From the NCBI GenBank assembly GCA_002392765.1, contig DGHT01000059.1, positions 1-39,162 of the forward strand: a stretch of DNA of 39,162 bases, given 5' to 3'. This document shows, in pieces, positions 32,767 through 39,162 of this stretch. A model generated the notes under the pieces. The model did no database searches and was not told the origin of the DNA. It worked only from the letters and a program-made list of their open reading frames with translations. Every line of letters starts with the position of its first letter. Position 1 is the stretch's first letter. The position numbers and the translations under genes are program-made. This stretch comes from Verrucomicrobia bacterium UBA3841. Its GTDB lineage: Bacteria; Verrucomicrobiota; Kiritimatiellia; RFP12; UBA1067.

Positions 32767-32802
32767 ATCTTACTTTGCAAGTAAGATTTGCACGAGCGGT
32801 TC
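32752..32802. repeat. Perfect 22-bp inverted repeat with 7-nt loop at the truncation point
   Basis: The arms 32752-32773 and 32781-32802 are exact complements; the loop is TTTGCAA. The left arm contains the first codons of the truncated ATPase (encoding HERF), and the right arm is its inverted copy. No U-tract follows. This looks like a fold-back junction made when the N-terminal half was lost, or an assembly artefact. Confidence 0.9.
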
Positions 32803-32822
32803 GCCAAACATGATTGCTTACG

Positions 32823-35800
32823 CTACTTCACCCTAACGCGCAGAAAGAACGCGGCCGGCGCACCGTCGGGTGCGATCGTCGCCTTGGCCTTTCCGTCGGT
32901 GGTACGAGTAAAGTTGACGGTTAGGCCATCAGAGGAAAATTCCGATTCGTCCAGTTCCGCCGCGCCTTCGATGCCCAGAACTTCCGCCAAACGAGCCCCT
33001 TCGCCAATCTCCGCGTCGGCGATGCTGACGGTAAGGTCGAACGCGCCGCTTGCCGTGCTTGACGGCGCTATGGATTCGATCACGATATCTTCGCTCGCCA
33101 AGGCCGTTACCTTCGTCATCAGCGCTGGTGCATCCAACGCATACGAGAACCAGGCATTGGGCGCATCGCGGACAGTCGAATGCGACAGCCCCTTGCCATC
33201 CACCCAGTTGCGGAACGCCGTATATGCCGCCGTGTTGCCGATCTTGTCCGACAACCGAACATCCGACAGTCCCGCAACAATCGCATGTGCATCATTGTCC
33301 GTTGCCGTAACATCAAGCGGCGGGAGAGGATCGTCGGGTGTCCAGACGACGTTGTCCAGCCATGCGCAGTCCGCACCGCCGCCGTCGCCCTCTTCGTCCT
33401 TCACGTAGAGCCATGAAAGCACGTGCCGCCCGTCGCCAGTGACCGTAAACGTTTTCTCCGTCCAATCCGCGTCACCCATCAAGTCGCCCTGCTGTTCGCC
33501 GTCAACGCAGAACGCCAGCCCGTCATACACGATCTTCTTGACGATCTCGCCGTCAACCTTGCAGCGGAATGCAATCGTTCCAGACCCATACACAACCGTC
33601 TCAAGACGGCTCGTCTGGCTATGCGTGACTTCGCCGCTCCGCAGGGCGTAACCGTCAGCGGACACACCCTTTTCACGCACCCACTCCGTATTGCCGCCCA
33701 TCGTGAACATGCGTTCCGGACAGTTGAGATGTTCGCCATACGTCCATGTCGGCCTTGTCACGGTGAAGGACGCGACTTCGCTGTCGAAGTAGTTATCCTT
33801 TACGGCAATAGCCTTTATGGTCGCGCTCCCCTCTATCTCAAACGGGCCTTGGTAGGGACGGCTCGCCAAGCCGCCCGCCTCCGGCGCACTTCCATCCAGC
33901 GTATAGTAAACCGTCGCCCCGCCGTCCGCCGCAATCGTCACGGTGGCGGAATCCGCCTCGTAGGTTTCTGGCGCGGTGATGACAGGAGCAGAGAGCGTGT
34001 TCGCCGCCCACACCGCCGTCAGCGTCTGCGCCGTCTTCTGGTACGGACACGCCGCGCCTGCCGCATAGACTTTCTCGCCATCGCTCCATCCCGCAAAGGA
34101 ATGTTTCGCCAAGAACAACGTACCGCAACCGGGCAGCGTAACGGTCTCGTCGTCCGCATAGAACGACATTGCCGCCGGTGCTTCGCCGTCTGTCGCCTCG
34201 CCGCCATCAAACGTCAGCGTGACACGCGGCGCGACGACGACATGCTTCACCCAGCCGCAGTCTTCGCCGGCAGAGTCCTGTTCGTCCTTCTGATAAATCC
34301 AACGGAACGTATGTTCGCCATCACCCGACACCTCGTATGATTTTGTCTGCCAGCCCGTCTCGCCGCAGATGAAATCCTGCCGCACGCCGTCAATCTCAAA
34401 GGAAAGATAGTCGTACAGATTGTTCTTGAACAGCGGTTCGCACGAGCATTTCCACTCGAACGAAACGCGACAGTCGTTCGTGCAGACTGCGACAATGTTT
34501 GTCGAAGCACTATCTTCGGTAGTAAGCGTCTCGTTGAAGAACTTCATGTTCTCGTCATAGTAGATGATCTGCAAATCGTCGGCACAGTTGGCGAATGTAT
34601 TGTAGCCAAGATTCCCCTTGAAACGTCGCGGCACGTATGCAAGGCGAAGGGATTTGCAACTTTCAAACACCCATCCAGCCATGTTTGTCACACTCAACGG
34701 CACAAAGACCGTTTCAAGTCCGCTTCCACGAAATGCCGCGTCATCAAGTTCTACGCCTTCGGGGATCACCATGGTCTTTAATCCCGTGCAATTACGGAAT
34801 GCGTATCCACCTATACGTGTAATTCCTGCATTCAACGATACGTTAGTCAGCATATTACAAGCGTAGAATGCCCCGTCATTAACAATCGTCTCGTCGAGGA
34901 AGACCAAATCAGTCAATGCGGAGGAGATGTAGTTGGTTGTCCAAGTGCCATTATTTAGACTTTGCCGAAGCTGCACAAGTCCTGCGGCAGGATTCTTTCC
35001 AAAAATACATCCGAATACTGACTCTGGCGTATGCGGTACGCCACCTCTCTCCGAACCGACAAACGGCAATGTCATGCTTTCTAATCTGCCGCATCCCGAA
35101 AACGCGCCCTTTGCAATATTCGTCACGCTATTTCCAATCACTACGCTCGTCAGATTGCTGCAATTCTCAAAAGCGCCATGCGGGATTATTGTCTCGTCAG
35201 TTATTGTAACCGACTTTAATGATGCCGGGATATAAGACGTACGACCATGCCCATCACCGAACCATTGCGTCACTTTTATGCAATCGACACCATTAGCTTG
35301 ACTCGTTGCAAAAAGCCAACCTAATGTTGTGTCATTGCTGAAACTATTTCCACGTCGAGAACCAATAAACGGCAGCGTCAAAGTTTGCAAACCATTGCAT
35401 CCCAACAAAATCTTTGTCTCAATATTTGTGACACTTTGCGGGATTGTCAGATTCATTAAACACTTGCAATTAGCAAACGCTCCTTCCTCAATCTTCCCAA
35501 CACCCTCGTTTATATGAATCTCATTGAGAAAACTGCATTCTCTGAAGGAACCACTTGACAACAGCGTTTCGCCTGATATTCTAACGCATTTCAATGAACT
35601 TGGAATATAGCGCGTAACGGAGGAACTTCCATCATATATCTGCACCACTTTTGCAAGGCCATCAGATGCCGATACGCCAAATATATGACCAAGCACAGAC
35701 TCTTCCGTCCCCGTATTACCACGTTGTGAGCCAATGAATGGCAATGCCAGGCTTCTCAATCTTGTACAGCACGAGAAAGCATACTTGTCAATATTCGTTA

Positions 35801-36365
35801 CGCTATTCGGAACGATCACATCCGTCAAGGATTTGCAATTGTAGAATGCATCTTGCCCAATTCTTCGTACACTTGAAGGAATCACAACGTTGGTGAGCGA
35901 CGTGCATCCCTGAAACGCTCGCGCGTCTATTTTTTCTACATGTTTGGGTATTAGCATTTCTTTGAGCGAAGTGCAATCGCAAAAAGACTTACCCGCAACA
36001 TATTCAAGATTTTCCGGCAATAAGACCTCGCCCAAAGCGGAACATCCCGCCACTGCCGAACCGCCCATCTGACGAACGCAATCGGGAATGACGAGTTTTG
36101 TCATTTCATCGCATCCATACAGCGCATAATCATCAAGCCTAAACACCTCATAGCCGCCAAGTTCGCTTGGCACAGTCACTTCGCCGACGGGCTTCGGGAA
36201 AACCGCCGCCGTCTCTGCGACCTGCGACCCAATCCACGCCTTGCCGTCTCGGACGAAGTATTGCCATGTGTAGTCGCCAACCTTCTCGGTTTCGGCAAAT
36301 AATGTTATTGCCATTGTCAGCAAATGCATAACGATGCCGACCGCAAGTAGTTTGTTACTTTTCAC
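32823..36365 (-). CDS. BspA-like leucine-rich-repeat surface protein with sugar-binding modules and conserved C-terminal tail
   Basis: A 1180-residue secreted protein. The start is taken as GTG at 36363-36365, because AAGGAG lies 7 nt upstream and it opens a signal peptide (ending LFA, about residue 24). Residues 60-610 are LRR_5/BspA repeats (LxxVxIPxSVxxIGxxAFxxC), including three long repeats of about 115 residues beginning LPFIGS-x-RG (near 208, 332, 433). Two homologous sandwiches follow near 615-712 and 880-985 (GDGEHTFRWIYQKDE; GDGRHVLSWLYVKDE), with an InlB-type repeat (715-787) and a chitobiase-like Fn3 domain (790-870; VYYTLDGSAPEAGG) between them. The end, PAAFFLRVRVK, recurs as orphan tails at 30049 and 31817, so may be a sorting or anchoring tail. 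Likely adhesin or glycan-binding protein. Confidence 0.82.
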   Translation of the reverse strand: MKSNKLLAVGIVMHLLTMAITLFAETEKVGDYTWQYFVRDGKAWIGSQVAETAAVFPKPVGEVTVPSELGGYEVFRLDDYALYGCDEMTKLVIPDCVRQMGGSAVAGCSALGEVLLPENLEYVAGKSFCDCTSLKEMLIPKHVEKIDARAFQGCTSLTNVVIPSSVRRIGQDAFYNCKSLTDVIVPNSVTNIDKYAFSCCTRLRSLALPFIGSQRGNTGTEESVLGHIFGVSASDGLAKVVQIYDGSSSVTRYIPSSLKCVRISGETLLSSGSFRECSFLNEIHINEGVGKIEEGAFANCKCLMNLTIPQSVTNIETKILLGCNGLQTLTLPFIGSRRGNSFSNDTTLGWLFATSQANGVDCIKVTQWFGDGHGRTSYIPASLKSVTITDETIIPHGAFENCSNLTSVVIGNSVTNIAKGAFSGCGRLESMTLPFVGSERGGVPHTPESVFGCIFGKNPAAGLVQLRQSLNNGTWTTNYISSALTDLVFLDETIVNDGAFYACNMLTNVSLNAGITRIGGYAFRNCTGLKTMVIPEGVELDDAAFRGSGLETVFVPLSVTNMAGWVFESCKSLRLAYVPRRFKGNLGYNTFANCADDLQIIYYDENMKFFNETLTTEDSASTNIVAVCTNDCRVSFEWKCSCEPLFKNNLYDYLSFEIDGVRQDFICGETGWQTKSYEVSGDGEHTFRWIYQKDEQDSAGEDCGWVKHVVVAPRVTLTFDGGEATDGEAPAAMSFYADDETVTLPGCGTLFLAKHSFAGWSDGEKVYAAGAACPYQKTAQTLTAVWAANTLSAPVITAPETYEADSATVTIAADGGATVYYTLDGSAPEAGGLASRPYQGPFEIEGSATIKAIAVKDNYFDSEVASFTVTRPTWTYGEHLNCPERMFTMGGNTEWVREKGVSADGYALRSGEVTHSQTSRLETVVYGSGTIAFRCKVDGEIVKKIVYDGLAFCVDGEQQGDLMGDADWTEKTFTVTGDGRHVLSWLYVKDEEGDGGGADCAWLDNVVWTPDDPLPPLDVTATDNDAHAIVAGLSDVRLSDKIGNTAAYTAFRNWVDGKGLSHSTVRDAPNAWFSYALDAPALMTKVTALASEDIVIESIAPSSTASGAFDLTVSIADAEIGEGARLAEVLGIEGAAELDESEFSSDGLTVNFTRTTDGKAKATIAPDGAPAAFFLRVRVK

Positions 36366-36411
36366 GCTTTTCTCCTTATTATTGCATATCAGAATATGCC
36401 ATCTGTAATTA

Positions 36412-36828
36412 TCATTGATCAATGACACCTTTTAAATAGAAGATTTCATCTGGCTTGCTATAGTCTGTTAACGTCATACTATCATCATTATTGTAAGTCT
36501 GCACAGCATATCTTCTCGAAAACTTTAATTGCGCGGTAAATGACTTCTCTTTACAATCCCAATCTTTTGCAGCGCATGCGATATTTACAGGAATAGAATC
36601 ACGAGCCACGTCATCTGCCGAAAGATTGACTGACTTTTGTGAACAGCCCTCTGCGCAAAGTTTCTTCAATATCTCGATGTGAGTTTCTTTTGTTAATACT
36701 TTCTTGAATTCATCTCCTGCAGCTGGAAATGGATACGGAACATCAATTGACAAGTTGAATGTATGCCACGAAGACAAATTTGATTTCCGATCTTCCTCAT
36801 CTCTAAACACTTCGACTTTGATTTTCAT
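36412..36828 (-). CDS. Hypothetical protein
   Basis: I do not recognise this 138-residue protein. It starts MKIKVEVFRDEEDR and has an alternation of charged and hydrophobic strands with four Cys in the middle (CAEGC, CAAKDWDC). It has no signal peptide or membrane helix. The start ATG at 36826-36828 follows a weak GGAACG; a longer frame has no ribosome site. It lies 46 nt upstream of the LRR protein start on the same strand and could be cotranscribed. Base composition (A+T richer) differs from the pectin operon, suggesting separate origin. Confidence 0.55.
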   Translation of the reverse strand: MKIKVEVFRDEEDRKSNLSSWHTFNLSIDVPYPFPAAGDEFKKVLTKETHIEILKKLCAEGCSQKSVNLSADDVARDSIPVNIACAAKDWDCKEKSFTAQLKFSRRYAVQTYNNDDSMTLTDYSKPDEIFYLKGVIDQ

Positions 36829-37089
36829 CTTTTTCGTTCCATTCCCGCGCCGGTTGTTGAACACTCCTCTTGCGGCGCGGTTGGCAAGTGTCGCGTGTTT
36901 CCATATTGATATTTCCCGTCAGACCTGAAATCTGACATGGGGATCTTGTTTTATTTTCTCGCACCGCTATTCTCACGTCATCCACTCACGGTGCCGGATC
37001 AGAGTGGCGTGCTTATATTTCCACCACTCGGCAATCGAACGAAAAAAGAAAACCTCCCTTCGTGTTCATCTGGAGGCCCTGAGATTGCC

Positions 37090-37154
37090 TTGTAGGAAAC
37101 ACGAAGAGAGGCGAACGCATTATGCGTTTTCCTCTGCAATGTGTCGTCCTACAA
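37090..37154. repeat. 65-bp imperfect palindrome (REP/MITE-like)
   Basis: Outer arms TTGTAGGA and TCCTACAA are perfect; the centre AACGCA-TTA-TGCGTT is perfect, with AGAGG/CCTCT further out. The whole unit can fold into one long interrupted hairpin. Only one copy was seen in the window. Confidence 0.55.
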
Positions 37155-37214
37155 AATTTCTCAGGTTTTCCAGATACGACCGCTTTGCAGCGCAAATTGT
37201 CTATGCGGCAGACC

Positions 37215-37248
37215 CGTCCTCCGTAGCCCCACAGGGCGAAGGAGGATG
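37215..37248. repeat. CCTCC-GTAG-type hairpin repeat
   Basis: TCCTCC (37217-37222) pairs with GGAGGA (37241-37246), and an inner CCC pairs with GGG, separated by a CGAAGGAGGA-type right arm. From memory this resembles a dispersed repeat seen in other PVC genomes; I cannot confirm that here. Confidence 0.45.
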
Positions 37249-37250
37249 TC

Positions 37251-37314
37251 CGCCTATGTACCGGTTAGTGACTGATTGCCGTTCCTTTCATTTGCAGTTT
37301 ACGGTTTGAGATTG
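37251..37314 (-). repeat. TA-flanking direct repeat, copy 1
   Basis: Sixty-four bases differing at only a few positions from 38789-38852, in the same orientation. It begins CGCCTATGTACCG and ends GGTTTGAGATTG on the plus strand, and ends one base from the HepT stop (37316). A TTGCAGCGCAAA hairpin lies further out at both copies (37184 and 38763). Confidence 0.85.
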
Positions 37315-37315
37315 G

Positions 37316-37711
37316 TTACAAAAAGTCTGCCATATTTGCAGGGGGCTGCGTTGGCTCAGGCGGCAGTGTTGCGGCGACAGCTTTCACTTTTTCACATTCG
37401 ACCGGAATGTCGTTTTGCAGTATATCCCAAATAGTGTCGTAATCTATGTCGGCATAGTCATGCACAATCTTATGCCGGACACCGGCAAGTCCCTTCCAAT
37501 CTACTTCAGGATTCTGAGCTGCAAACTCACGGGTGATGTTATTGGCCGCCTCGCCAAGTACCATCAAATTAAAGAGGATCATCTCAGTTGTGTTTTCATG
37601 CCGCCGCAACTGGTCGCGCTCCAAGCCCCTGCTCAGCTCGGATATGCGTTCCATCGCATCCAGCATGTGCCGAACACGCGAATCATCACGATAAAGCGAA
37701 GGATTCGTCAT
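37316..37711 (-). CDS. hepT: HepT-family RNase toxin, module 1
   Basis: A 131-residue all-helical HEPN-domain protein. The catalytic motif Rx4HxY is complete: R79, H84, Y86 in GVRHKIVHDY. HepT toxins are tRNA- or mRNA-cleaving RNases inactivated when MntA adds AMP groups to the Tyr of this motif. ATG at 37709-37711 overlaps the mntA stop (ATGA), with GGAGG 10 nt upstream; a longer frame lacks this logic. Shares little sequence with the second HepT beyond the motif and the GEAAN segment (VLGEAANNI versus IIGEAANHV). A direct repeat begins one base after its stop. Confidence 0.9.
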   Translation of the reverse strand: MTNPSLYRDDSRVRHMLDAMERISELSRGLERDQLRRHENTTEMILFNLMVLGEAANNITREFAAQNPEVDWKGLAGVRHKIVHDYADIDYDTIWDILQNDIPVECEKVKAVAATLPPEPTQPPANMADFL

Positions 37712-38007
37712 ATCGGCACGGCCTCCTTGCAAACACGATGCGCAAAGCCAAGAGACTGCGGCAGAATCCTAGATGCCACAAGATCAACTCTGCTGCCAAG
37801 CAGTTTTTCATATGCGGATGACATTGCTCGTTCATTACGCCAACTATACTCGCCCGGCATCCATTTGACAAGAAAGTCCACATCGCTGTCGGGGCGCTCC
37901 TCCTTTCGGGCGCAGGAGCCGAAGACCCAAAGCTTCTCTGCCTTGTGTTTCTTTGCGATAGCGTATATCTCGTCACGCTTCGCGCGTATCTCGTCAAGCA
38001 TGCACAT
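37708..38007 (-). CDS. mntA: MntA-type nucleotidyltransferase antitoxin, module 1
   Basis: A 99-residue minimal nucleotidyltransferase. The signature GSx10DxD is complete: G30-S31 (VFGSCARKEE) and D42/D44 (SDVDFLV). These antitoxins AMPylate HepT rather than only binding it. The start chosen (ATG, MCMLDEI) is equivalent to that in module 2. A -10 TATAAT lies 13 nt upstream, within the end of hepT of module 2. The first about 48 residues are almost identical to module 2, but the rest (WMPGEYSWRNERAMSS) is unrelated. Confidence 0.9.
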   Translation of the reverse strand: MCMLDEIRAKRDEIYAIAKKHKAEKLWVFGSCARKEERPDSDVDFLVKWMPGEYSWRNERAMSSAYEKLLGSRVDLVASRILPQSLGFAHRVCKEAVPI

Positions 38008-38020
38008 ATCAGATACAAAT

Positions 38021-38026
38021 ATTATA
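38021..38026 (-). promoter_or_regulatory. -10 box of mntA module 1, inside the hepT-2 stop
   Basis: TATAAT overlaps the TAA of the upstream hepT and lies 13 nt before the mntA ATG, leaving a leader of only about 6 nt with no ribosome site. The -35 region (TCAATC) is poor. Equivalent position and flanking bases (ATCTGATATGTGCATG) as in module 2. Confidence 0.5.
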
Positions 38027-38423
38027 TCAAATTTTCCCTAGCAGATTGATCGGACTTGAAATCCGACGGCATGTTCAGACTGCCGATAATCTGCGGAATT
38101 CTTTCTTCCAACACTTTCAGGTCGTTCTGCACAGTCGCCCATACAAGACTATAGTTCACCTCGTTGTACCCATGTATGAGGTTGTTACGCATCCCTATAA
38201 TCGCAGCCCACGGAATTTCGGGATTGGCGGCGCATATCTCTTCGGAAACATGGTTGGCCGCTTCTCCGATTATCTCCAGACACCTGACTACATTACCCTG
38301 CTTGTCTTCATCTGCCATGAACATCTCGTACGACAGCTCGCCTACCGACCGATGTATACGTTGAACAGCCTGCAATATATGATGCAGACGCTGGGCGTTC
38401 TTCACAGATTCGATATCCGTCAT
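38022..38423 (-). CDS. hepT: HepT-family RNase toxin, module 2
   Basis: A 133-residue HEPN toxin with R79, H84 and Y86 in GMRNNLIHGY, the same residue numbers as in module 1. The N-terminal helices and C-terminus differ from module 1. The start overlaps the mntA-2 stop by ATGA. Tight coupling and the intact motif suggest an active pair. The last 2 codons overlap the -10 box for module 1. Confidence 0.9.
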   Translation of the reverse strand: MTDIESVKNAQRLHHILQAVQRIHRSVGELSYEMFMADEDKQGNVVRCLEIIGEAANHVSEEICAANPEIPWAAIIGMRNNLIHGYNEVNYSLVWATVQNDLKVLEERIPQIIGSLNMPSDFKSDQSARENLI

Positions 38424-38716
38424 AACGCCACCAGGTCCTTTCTCACGGTATAAGCGAAATAGGGTTCCCTAGACAACGCATCACTATCCACGACATCTAC
38501 GCCCTGTCCTAAAATGGAAGACAATCCTGACTGAATTGCTCCTTGATCGAACAAAGATGCCCCGCTACTAAACTTCACGAGAAAATCAATGTCGCTGTCG
38601 GGGCGCTCCTCCTTTCGGGCGCAGGAGCCGAAGACCCAAAGCTTCTCGGCCTTGTGCCTCCTCGCGATAGCGTATATCTCGTCCCGCTTCGCGCGTATCT
38701 CGTCAAGCATGCACAT
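38420..38716 (-). CDS. mntA: MntA-type nucleotidyltransferase antitoxin, module 2
   Basis: A 98-residue minimal nucleotidyltransferase with G30-S31 and D42/D44 in the same positions as module 1 (SDIDFLVK). I placed the start at the ATG matching module 1 (MCMLDEI); an in-frame ATG five codons earlier falls inside the -10 box and cannot be transcribed from it. The C-terminal half (FSSGASLFDQGAIQSGLS) differs fully from module 1, presumably fitting its own HepT. Confidence 0.9.
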   Translation of the reverse strand: MCMLDEIRAKRDEIYAIARRHKAEKLWVFGSCARKEERPDSDIDFLVKFSSGASLFDQGAIQSGLSSILGQGVDVVDSDALSREPYFAYTVRKDLVAL

Positions 38717-38729
38717 ATCAGATGCAGAC

Positions 38730-38758
38730 ATTATACCAAATTTCCCCTTCTACGACAA
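38730..38758 (-). promoter_or_regulatory. Promoter of HepT/MntA module 2
   Basis: On the minus strand TTGTCG (38753-38758), a 17-bp spacer, and TATAAT (38730-38735), 13 nt before the mntA start. The transcript would have a leader of about 7 nt with no ribosome site, so near-leaderless translation is expected. Confidence 0.65.
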
Positions 38759-38788
38759 TACCTTGCAGCGCAAAATCGCAACGAGGCC

Positions 38789-38852
38789 CGCCTATGTACC
38801 GTTTAGCGACTGATTGTCGTTCCTTTCATTTGCAGTTTACGGTTTGAGATTG
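38789..38852 (-). repeat. TA-flanking direct repeat, copy 2
   Basis: The second copy of the 37251-37314 repeat, differing at only a few positions and in the same orientation. It ends 4 bases before the stop codon of the small gene at 38857, just as copy 1 ends one base before the hepT stop; both therefore lie directly downstream of a minus-strand gene. Confidence 0.85.
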
Positions 38853-38856
38853 CAAT

Positions 38857-39069
38857 CTATGCCGCGCGTTGCTGCATATAAAGATAGACCTGTGACGCGC
38901 GGCTTTCGCTAACGAGCGCCGTCCTGGGGTTTAAAAGCTTCCGATAGAAACGAGAGTTATACACCTCGCGCAGAGCTTCCTTTTCAGAAACTTTGAATTT
39001 CTTCACAAGCGCAAGCGATATTTCGGCGACTGCCTTCTCCACAAGATGCCGGAACGAGACCTTAGACAC
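38857..39069 (-). CDS. Small helical protein, possible toxin-antitoxin component
   Basis: A 70-residue protein starting at GTG (39067-39069), chosen because AAGGAGGT lies 7 nt upstream. It reads as helical (VEKAVAEISLALVKKF, then SEKEALREVYNSRFYRKL) with a final YLYMQQRAA. Gut genomes often carry such about 70-residue proteins with an xALxxxYxSxxYxxL pattern next to DUF3990/DUF3791 genes, a link I make from memory. Its start overlaps the end of an upstream reading frame by 8 bp, so they are probably one operon. Function unknown. Confidence 0.6.
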   Translation of the reverse strand: MSKVSFRHLVEKAVAEISLALVKKFKVSEKEALREVYNSRFYRKLLNPRTALVSESRASQVYLYMQQRAA

Positions 39070-39162
39070 GGCGCACCTCCTTCAATATCAATTTAAGCAG
39101 AGCTTTGTTTGTATGAAACGAATACTGCAAGGCATAATGGTAGAGTTTCACTACAGACGCCC
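39062..39162 (-). CDS. C-terminal end of an upstream gene (possibly DUF3990-like), partial
   Basis: Thirty-three codons run in from the right edge to a TAA at 39062-39064. The visible end contains LQYSFHTNKALLKLILKEV. FHTxxAL-x-x-L is similar to the C-terminus of DUF3990 proteins as I recall them, which are ADP-ribosyltransferase-like toxins found beside small proteins such as the one just downstream. Too short for a firm call. Confidence 0.4.
   Translation of the reverse strand, partial: ASVVKLYHYALQYSFHTNKALLKLILKEVRRV

Larger units (their letters stand above)
36829..37315. other. Gene-free region packed with palindromes
   Basis: About 490 nt with no convincing gene on either strand. It contains a 65-bp imperfect palindrome (37090-37154), a second hairpin (37215-37248) and the first copy of the direct repeat that flanks the HepT/MntA modules (37251-37314). 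The short open frames here run through these repeats and are not credible. Confidence 0.6.

Noticed and set aside
32752..32802. Palindrome as a rho-independent terminator
   Set aside because: There is no U-run on either side, and the arms contain coding sequence of the truncated ATPase. A fold-back scar fits better.
37251..38852. Integron attC sites around the TA modules
   Set aside because: The repeats lack matching GTTRRRY/RYYYAAC core sites and no integrase gene is in the window, so only a cassette-like arrangement is claimed.

Overview
The window looks like a high-GC bacterial chromosome fragment from the PVC group, most plausibly a gut or rumen Kiritimatiellae/Lentisphaerae-type bacterium. 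This is inferred from gene content: large secreted multidomain pectin enzymes, repeat-rich surface proteins with PVC-style W...NW strand repeats, a recurring C-terminal tail, AAA-DUF4143 ATPases, and many dispersed palindromic repeats. No rRNA or tRNA gene and no CRISPR array were seen.

Layout. (1) Positions 1-1335 form a scarred edge. It holds the 3' end of an ExbB/TolQ gene, a stub where ExbD would be expected, an L-fucose-isomerase remnant and a sodium:solute symporter reduced to its two ends. (2) From 21483 down to 1336, on the minus strand, lies a tightly packed operon of about 20 kb. Its order is beta-strand-repeat surface protein, GH2 enzyme, CE12-GH28 fusion, GH67-like protein, sensor kinase, NarL-type regulator, PL11 rhamnogalacturonan lyase, and a 1375-residue CE12-GH28-GH106 protein. 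All junctions are 18 nt or less and several overlap. The set covers deacetylation, lyase and hydrolase cleavage and rhamnose removal from rhamnogalacturonan I, with its own two-component system and no SusC/SusD. (3) A plus-strand antitoxin/PIN-toxin pair (21686-22449) follows. (4) A second minus-strand operon runs from 29978 down to 22442: GH2 beta-galactosidase, beta-propeller/SGNH esterase fusion, MDR dehydrogenase, fuconolactonase-type hydrolase and aldo/keto reductase. The last three fit an oxidative (non-phosphorylated) L-fucose-type sugar route. (5) From 30000 to 36865 there is a surface-protein and ATPase region: one intact AAA-DUF4143 gene, a truncated second one ending at a 22-bp perfect palindrome, two orphan copies of a surface-protein C-terminus, and an intact BspA-like LRR protein carrying the same C-terminus. 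(6) From 36865 to the end is a toxin-antitoxin island: two tandem HepT/MntA modules flanked by direct repeats, then a small-protein gene and the end of another gene.

The most interesting regulatory signal is a palindrome, ACCC-N4-GGGT. It sits 24-25 bp upstream of the -10 box of three different minus-strand promoters: those of the pectin operon, the galactosidase/fucose operon and the decayed symporter/isomerase operon. It looks like one regulon operator. The most interesting protein is the trifunctional CE12-GH28-GH106 enzyme. The window also records invasion by short repeats: one family has inserted in frame into two enzyme genes, another interrupts two gene ends.
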